Shown piece by piece: positions 1 to 5,062 of a stretch of DNA of 5,062 nucleotides. This stretch comes from Deltaproteobacteria bacterium (GTDB lineage: Bacteria > Myxococcota_A > Polyangia > Haliangiales > Haliangiaceae), in assembly GCA_013813945.1 (NCBI GenBank), contig JACCQV010001028.1, forward strand, positions 1-5,062. Reading direction: 5' to 3'. Every line of letters starts with the position of its first letter. Positions within the stretch are counted from its first letter, which is position 1. The translations under genes and the position numbers were made by a program. Under the pieces are notes generated by a model that saw nothing but the letters and a program-made list of their open reading frames with translations, was not told the origin of the DNA and ran no database searches.

Positions 1-1
1 G

Positions 2-2500
<2,499 letters not shown>

Positions 2501-2514
2501 CGCTCGACCGAGCG
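2501..2514. other. Small hairpin directly after the AAA gene stop codon
   Basis: CGCTC and GAGCG form a 5-bp stem around a 4-base loop immediately after the TAG at 2498-2500. No T-tract follows, so it does not qualify as a classical intrinsic terminator. It might act as a weak 3'-end stabiliser or be chance in GC-rich DNA. Confidence 0.25.
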
Positions 2515-2557
2515 AGTGAGAGGCGTCAGGCCCAGCGGCGCGCGTGCGGCCAGATGC

Positions 2558-2563
2558 TACCGT
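2558..2563 (+). promoter_or_regulatory. Possible -10 element (TACCGT) for a leaderless exoD-like transcript
   Basis: TGCTACCGT matches the TAnnnT form of a sigma-70-type -10 box and lies six bases before the GTG at 2570. No Shine-Dalgarno sequence precedes that GTG, which fits a transcript starting at or next to the start codon. No convincing -35 box is seen about 17 bases upstream, so this remains a weak prediction. Confidence 0.3.
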
Positions 2564-2569
2564 GCGTAC

Positions 2570-3232
2570 GTGGAGCCCGAGCGCGCGCGAGCGACCATCG
2601 CCATCGCCGCGGCGCCCGTGCGACGACTACGGTTGAACGAGCTGCTCGAGGAGCTCGGCGCGATCAGCGAGGATCCAGGCGCCGCCGAGCGCGCGCCGCG
2701 GACGATCGGTGAGCTCGTCGACAAGGCTGCCGAGGCGGGCTTCGGGTTCATGATCGGGATCCTGGTCCTGATCGCGATTCCGTTCTTCGGACTCTCGACA
2801 CCGTTCGGGCTCGCGATCGCACTGATGGGATTGCAGATGATGGCCGGCCGCCCGCGACCATGGTTGCCCAAGCGCGCGCGCCGGCGCGAGCTATCGATGT
2901 CGATGCTCGACCGCGTCGCGGGCCTGCTGGCGCGTCGCACGAAGTGGCTGGTCAAGGCAACGCGCCGGCGCTGGGAGAGCTGGCTGCAGCCACGCTTGAT
3001 CGGTTTCGGGATCTTCGTCCTCGCACTCGGCCTCGCCCTGCCCCTGCCGATTCCTGGCTCGAACTGGGTGTTCCTGATCCCGCTGTTCATCTACTCCGTC
3101 GGGCTCCTGGAGCGGGACGGAGTGTGGATCGCGATCGGTCACCTCGCGATGCTGGTCGACGTGGTCGTCGTCTACTTCTTCATCGATGTCGTGATGATGG
3201 TGCTCGCCCGATTGTGGGCGTGGATCACCTGA
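2570..3232 (+). CDS. ExoD-family (exopolysaccharide synthesis) integral membrane protein
   Basis: This 220-residue protein has the ExoD-family pattern. A short N-terminal helix (LNELLEELG, 22-30) is followed by a TIGELVDKAAEAGFGF stretch, then a hydrophobic pair (about 57-92) ending in the family motif GRPRPWLP (93-100). A basic amphipathic loop leads to WLQPR (about 137-142), a second hydrophobic region (143-181), LERDG (180-184) and a last membrane segment (185-219). ExoD is named from a rhizobial exopolysaccharide and alkali-tolerance locus; its biochemical role is not settled. I chose GTG 2570 because the in-frame extension to GTG 2516 uses AGA, AGG and AGA within 13 codons, unlike the rest of the gene. 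GTG 2618 is another possible start. No start has a good Shine-Dalgarno site. The gene follows the AAA gene by 69 bases and may be cotranscribed or separately initiated. Its stop overlaps the convergent gene. Confidence 0.86.
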   Translation: MEPERARATIAIAAAPVRRLRLNELLEELGAISEDPGAAERAPRTIGELVDKAAEAGFGFMIGILVLIAIPFFGLSTPFGLAIALMGLQMMAGRPRPWLPKRARRRELSMSMLDRVAGLLARRTKWLVKATRRRWESWLQPRLIGFGIFVLALGLALPLPIPGSNWVFLIPLFIYSVGLLERDGVWIAIGHLAMLVDVVVVYFFIDVVMMVLARLWAWIT

Positions 3233-3734
3233 CGATCGCTTCGCGCTGACTGCGCAACAGCTCCGCGATGTCCTTCTGCCCCGCAGGATCCTCGAGCAGA
3301 ACGACCGGCTGGGTATCCAGCGCCTCGAGCTCCATCATCAGCTCCACCGCGCGGCGTGCGCCGATCAACCCCGATGCACGACCCGGCGGTTGCACCGCCC
3401 AGTCGGTGACGTTGGCCTTGCCGACGACGGTGAGGATCCAGTCGAGGTCCTTGCGAAACCGATCGTCGGAGTACCCCTTCGACTCGCCGAGCCCGAACCA
3501 CAGAATGCGCGAGAACTTGAGGCGTCGCCCTGGCGGCAGCAGCATGGTCTCGCCCGCCTCCGCGCTCGCTCGGTTGGTCTTCACGAGGCGCGACAGCCGG
3601 CCGCACATCCGCCAGTCCGCGAGACCGGCGGCGCCACGCAGCGGCCGATCGTCCTTGAACACCGGCAGCACGAGACAGTCGCGCTTGGCTTCATCCCACC
3701 GCGCGAGATCGAGGGGCAGGACCGATAGCGCCAT
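3225..3734 (-). CDS. Stand-alone M17 leucyl-aminopeptidase N-terminal (macro-like) domain protein
   Basis: The 169-residue product resembles only the N-terminal domain of M17 leucyl aminopeptidases. It has a strand LVLPVFKDD (21-29), a small-residue turn GAAGLAD (34-40), a CGRLSRLVKTN helix (44-54), GETMLLPPG (61-69), and ILWFGLGE (77-84), followed by an alpha/beta C-terminal part. The catalytic M17 domain that binds two metals is absent, and the protein ends well before it could begin, so peptidase activity is not expected. In full enzymes this domain has a macro-domain-like fold and helps hexamer assembly; its role alone is unknown. ATG 3734 overlaps the nusB stop as TGATG and has a GAGGA ribosome-binding site, so the start is well supported. 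It is the last gene of the ribBX-ribH-nusB run. Family assignment rests on motif memory; ligand binding is speculation. Confidence 0.78.
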   Translation of the reverse strand: MALSVLPLDLARWDEAKRDCLVLPVFKDDRPLRGAAGLADWRMCGRLSRLVKTNRASAEAGETMLLPPGRRLKFSRILWFGLGESKGYSDDRFRKDLDWILTVVGKANVTDWAVQPPGRASGLIGARRAVELMMELEALDTQPVVLLEDPAGQKDIAELLRSQREAIVR

Positions 3735-4168
3735 CAGTCCTCGGAGTGCCGCCCGGCAGCGCTCGCGATCCGATCGAGCACGCCGTTGACGAACGCCGAT
3801 GACTCCGCGGTCCCGAATCGCTTCGCGAGCTCGACGGCCTCGTTGATCACGACCTTGGTCGGGACGTCACGAAACGCGAGCAGCTCGCACGCCCCGAGCC
3901 GGAGGATGTTGCGATCCACGCGAGACATCCGATCGATGCGCCAGTTCTTCGAGGCGCTGGCGATCAGCTCGTCGATCTCCGCCGACTTCTCGGTCGCAGC
4001 GGCGACGAGATCGCGCGCGAACACCTGCGCACCGGGCTCGACCTCGAGGTCGAATGCATCTGCCCAGCTCACCGCCGCGCCGGTGACATCCGTCGCCGGA
4101 TCTCCGTCGCGAGCGTAAAGAAGCTGGAGCGCGTACGCGCGCCCCGTGCGGCGCGAACCAATCGTCAT
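3734..4168 (-). CDS. nusB: Transcription antitermination factor NusB
   Basis: NusB binds boxA RNA with NusE (ribosomal protein S10) and supports processive transcription of rRNA operons. This 144-residue protein has the usual family length and landmarks: a basic N-terminal stretch SRRTGRAYALQLLY (5-18, Arg/Lys-rich RNA-binding face), NWRIDRMSRVDRNILRLG (75-92), the very conserved ELLAFRDVPTKVVINEAVELAK (95-116, with Pro103 and Asn109-Glu110), and FVNGVLDRI (126-134). All expected helices are present and nothing is truncated. The ATG lies inside the ribH stop codon (ATGA overlap) and is preceded by AGAAGGG, giving a clear start. Placement just after ribH is a very common bacterial arrangement. 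It is probably cotranscribed and translationally coupled with ribH upstream and the M17_N gene downstream. Confidence 0.96.
   Translation of the reverse strand: MTIGSRRTGRAYALQLLYARDGDPATDVTGAAVSWADAFDLEVEPGAQVFARDLVAAATEKSAEIDELIASASKNWRIDRMSRVDRNILRLGACELLAFRDVPTKVVINEAVELAKRFGTAESSAFVNGVLDRIASAAGRHSED
3738..3742 (-). promoter_or_regulatory. Ribosome binding site for the M17_N gene, inside the end of nusB
   Basis: On the minus strand GAGGA lies three bases before the ATG at 3734. It is formed by the last codons of nusB (GAG GAC then TGA). Together with the TGATG overlap it fixes the start and suggests reinitiation by ribosomes finishing nusB. Confidence 0.65.
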
Positions 4169-4653
4169 TTGCCCTTCTTGCGCGGCGATGCGAGCGCGCG
4201 GTAGAGGTTCGCGAGCTCGATCGCGGCGAGCGCAGCATCGAAGCCCTTGTTGCCGGCCTTGGTCCCGGCGCGCTCGAGTGCCTGCTCGATCGTGTCGGTT
4301 GTCAGAACGCCGAAGCTGATCGCGACGTTCGACGTCATCGCGAGATTGCCGATGCCCTTGGCTGCTTCGCCGGCCACGAAGTCAAAGTGCGGAGTGGCGC
4401 CGCGGATCACCGCACCGAGCGCGATCACGGCATCGACGCCACCGCGGTCGATGACGCGCCGGACCACCTGCGGCAGCTCCCAGGCTCCGGGACACCGGAC
4501 GATGGTGACGTCATCCGCCGAACCACCCGACCGCACGAACGCATCCATGGCACCGGCGACCAGCGGCTCGACGATCAACCCGTTGAAGCGGCTGGCGACA
4601 ATGGCGATCCGGAGGCCGGCCGCGGACAGGGTCCCTTCGATGGTCTGGGGCAT
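4165..4653 (-). CDS. ribH: 6,7-dimethyl-8-ribityllumazine synthase
   Basis: RibH condenses 5-amino-6-ribitylaminouracil with 3,4-dihydroxy-2-butanone 4-phosphate to give lumazine, the penultimate step of riboflavin synthesis. It usually assembles as pentamers or 60-subunit shells in the cytosol. The 162-residue sequence carries all hallmarks: SRFN (21-24, Phe23 stacks on the pyrimidine), PGAWELP (55-61), GAVIRGATPHFDFV (80-93) with catalytic His89, GVLTTDTIEQALERAGTK (115-132) with Arg128 as the expected phosphate ligand, and GNKGFDAA (134-141). The C-terminus is basic (SPRKKGK). The ATG at 4653 gives the usual N-terminus. It is 21 bases after the ribBX stop, and no Shine-Dalgarno is visible there; an AT-rich TATACC lies just upstream instead. 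Its stop overlaps nusB by four bases. Identity is essentially certain. Confidence 0.98.
   Translation of the reverse strand: MPQTIEGTLSAAGLRIAIVASRFNGLIVEPLVAGAMDAFVRSGGSADDVTIVRCPGAWELPQVVRRVIDRGGVDAVIALGAVIRGATPHFDFVAGEAAKGIGNLAMTSNVAISFGVLTTDTIEQALERAGTKAGNKGFDAALAAIELANLYRALASPRKKGK
4172..4178 (-). promoter_or_regulatory. Ribosome binding site for nusB within the 3' end of ribH
   Basis: The minus strand reads AGAAGGG three bases before the nusB ATG, formed by the Lys-Lys-Gly-Lys codons at the ribH C-terminus. Spacing is a little short but the purine-rich match is clear in an otherwise GC-mixed region. Confidence 0.55.
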
Positions 4654-4661
4654 GCCGCGCA

Positions 4662-4667
4662 GGTATA
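4662..4667 (-). promoter_or_regulatory. Possible -10-like element (TATACC) before ribH
   Basis: The 21-base gap between ribBX and ribH contains, on the minus strand, TGTATACCT, an unusually AT-rich spot in this GC-rich DNA, ending about eight bases before the ribH ATG. It could be a -10 box for an internal promoter giving a near-leaderless ribH-nusB-M17_N transcript. No good -35 is seen at the right spacing inside ribBX. Confidence 0.25.
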
Positions 4668-4674
4668 CACCAAC

Positions 4675-5062
<388 letters not shown>

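Noticed and set aside
2501..2514. Intrinsic terminator between the AAA and ExoD-family genes
   Set aside because: The stem is only five base pairs and no run of T follows, so I list it only as a hairpin.
2557..3090. A 177-codon minus-strand frame opposite the ExoD-family gene
   Set aside because: The product is Arg/Ser/Pro-rich with no recognisable domain, while the plus strand encodes well-formed membrane segments and family motifs.
3268..3789. Plus-strand frames opposite the M17_N and nusB genes
   Set aside because: They have Ser/Arg-rich composition typical of frame shadows, and the minus-strand genes have family motifs, ribosome binding sites and coupled starts.
4654..4674. FMN riboswitch controlling ribH
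   Set aside because: The gap is only 21 bases, far too short for an FMN aptamer. If one exists it would lie upstream of the ribBX start, outside the window.

Overview
The window looks like chromosome from a GC-rich bacterium (by eye about two-thirds G+C, with strong G/C third-position bias). The flavin gene set, the RibBX-like protein, a stand-alone M17 N-terminal-domain gene beside nusB, and a large two-module AAA protein with a winged-helix-like region suggest Myxococcota or another former deltaproteobacterial lineage. That placement is an inference from gene content and style, not a database match.

Left half, plus strand. The window opens inside a large AAA+ ATPase gene (2-2500). The reading frame is open to the left edge, and its first residues look like the last blade of a beta-propeller, so the GTG at 35 is probably not the real start. 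Visible parts, in order, are propeller-like strands, a Pro/Glu-rich linker, a helical/winged-helix-like region, a degenerate first AAA-like module and a complete second AAA module. A short gap with a small hairpin and no T-tract follows. Next is an ExoD-family membrane protein (2570-3232), which may be read from a leaderless transcript.

Right half, minus strand. Read from the right edge leftwards, a tightly packed operon holds the 3' end of a RibBA/RibBX-type gene (5062-4675), ribH (lumazine synthase, 4653-4165), nusB (4168-3734) and a small protein consisting only of the M17 leucyl-aminopeptidase N-terminal domain (3734-3225). ribH/nusB overlap as ATGA and nusB/M17_N as TGATG, so the last three genes are probably translationally coupled. 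The ribBX and ribH genes serve riboflavin synthesis: RibB makes the four-carbon unit and RibH condenses it with the pyrimidine to give lumazine. NusB is a transcription antitermination and rRNA-synthesis factor. The two halves converge, and their last genes overlap tail to tail by 8 bp at 3225-3232.

No RNA gene, CRISPR array, insertion sequence or FMN riboswitch is visible. There is no gene-free stretch longer than about 70 bases. Nothing here amounts to a complete novel system. The points most worth following up are the propeller-AAA fusion with a dead-looking first P-loop, the cysteine-free GTP cyclohydrolase II-like domain, and the orphan M17 N-domain gene coupled to nusB.
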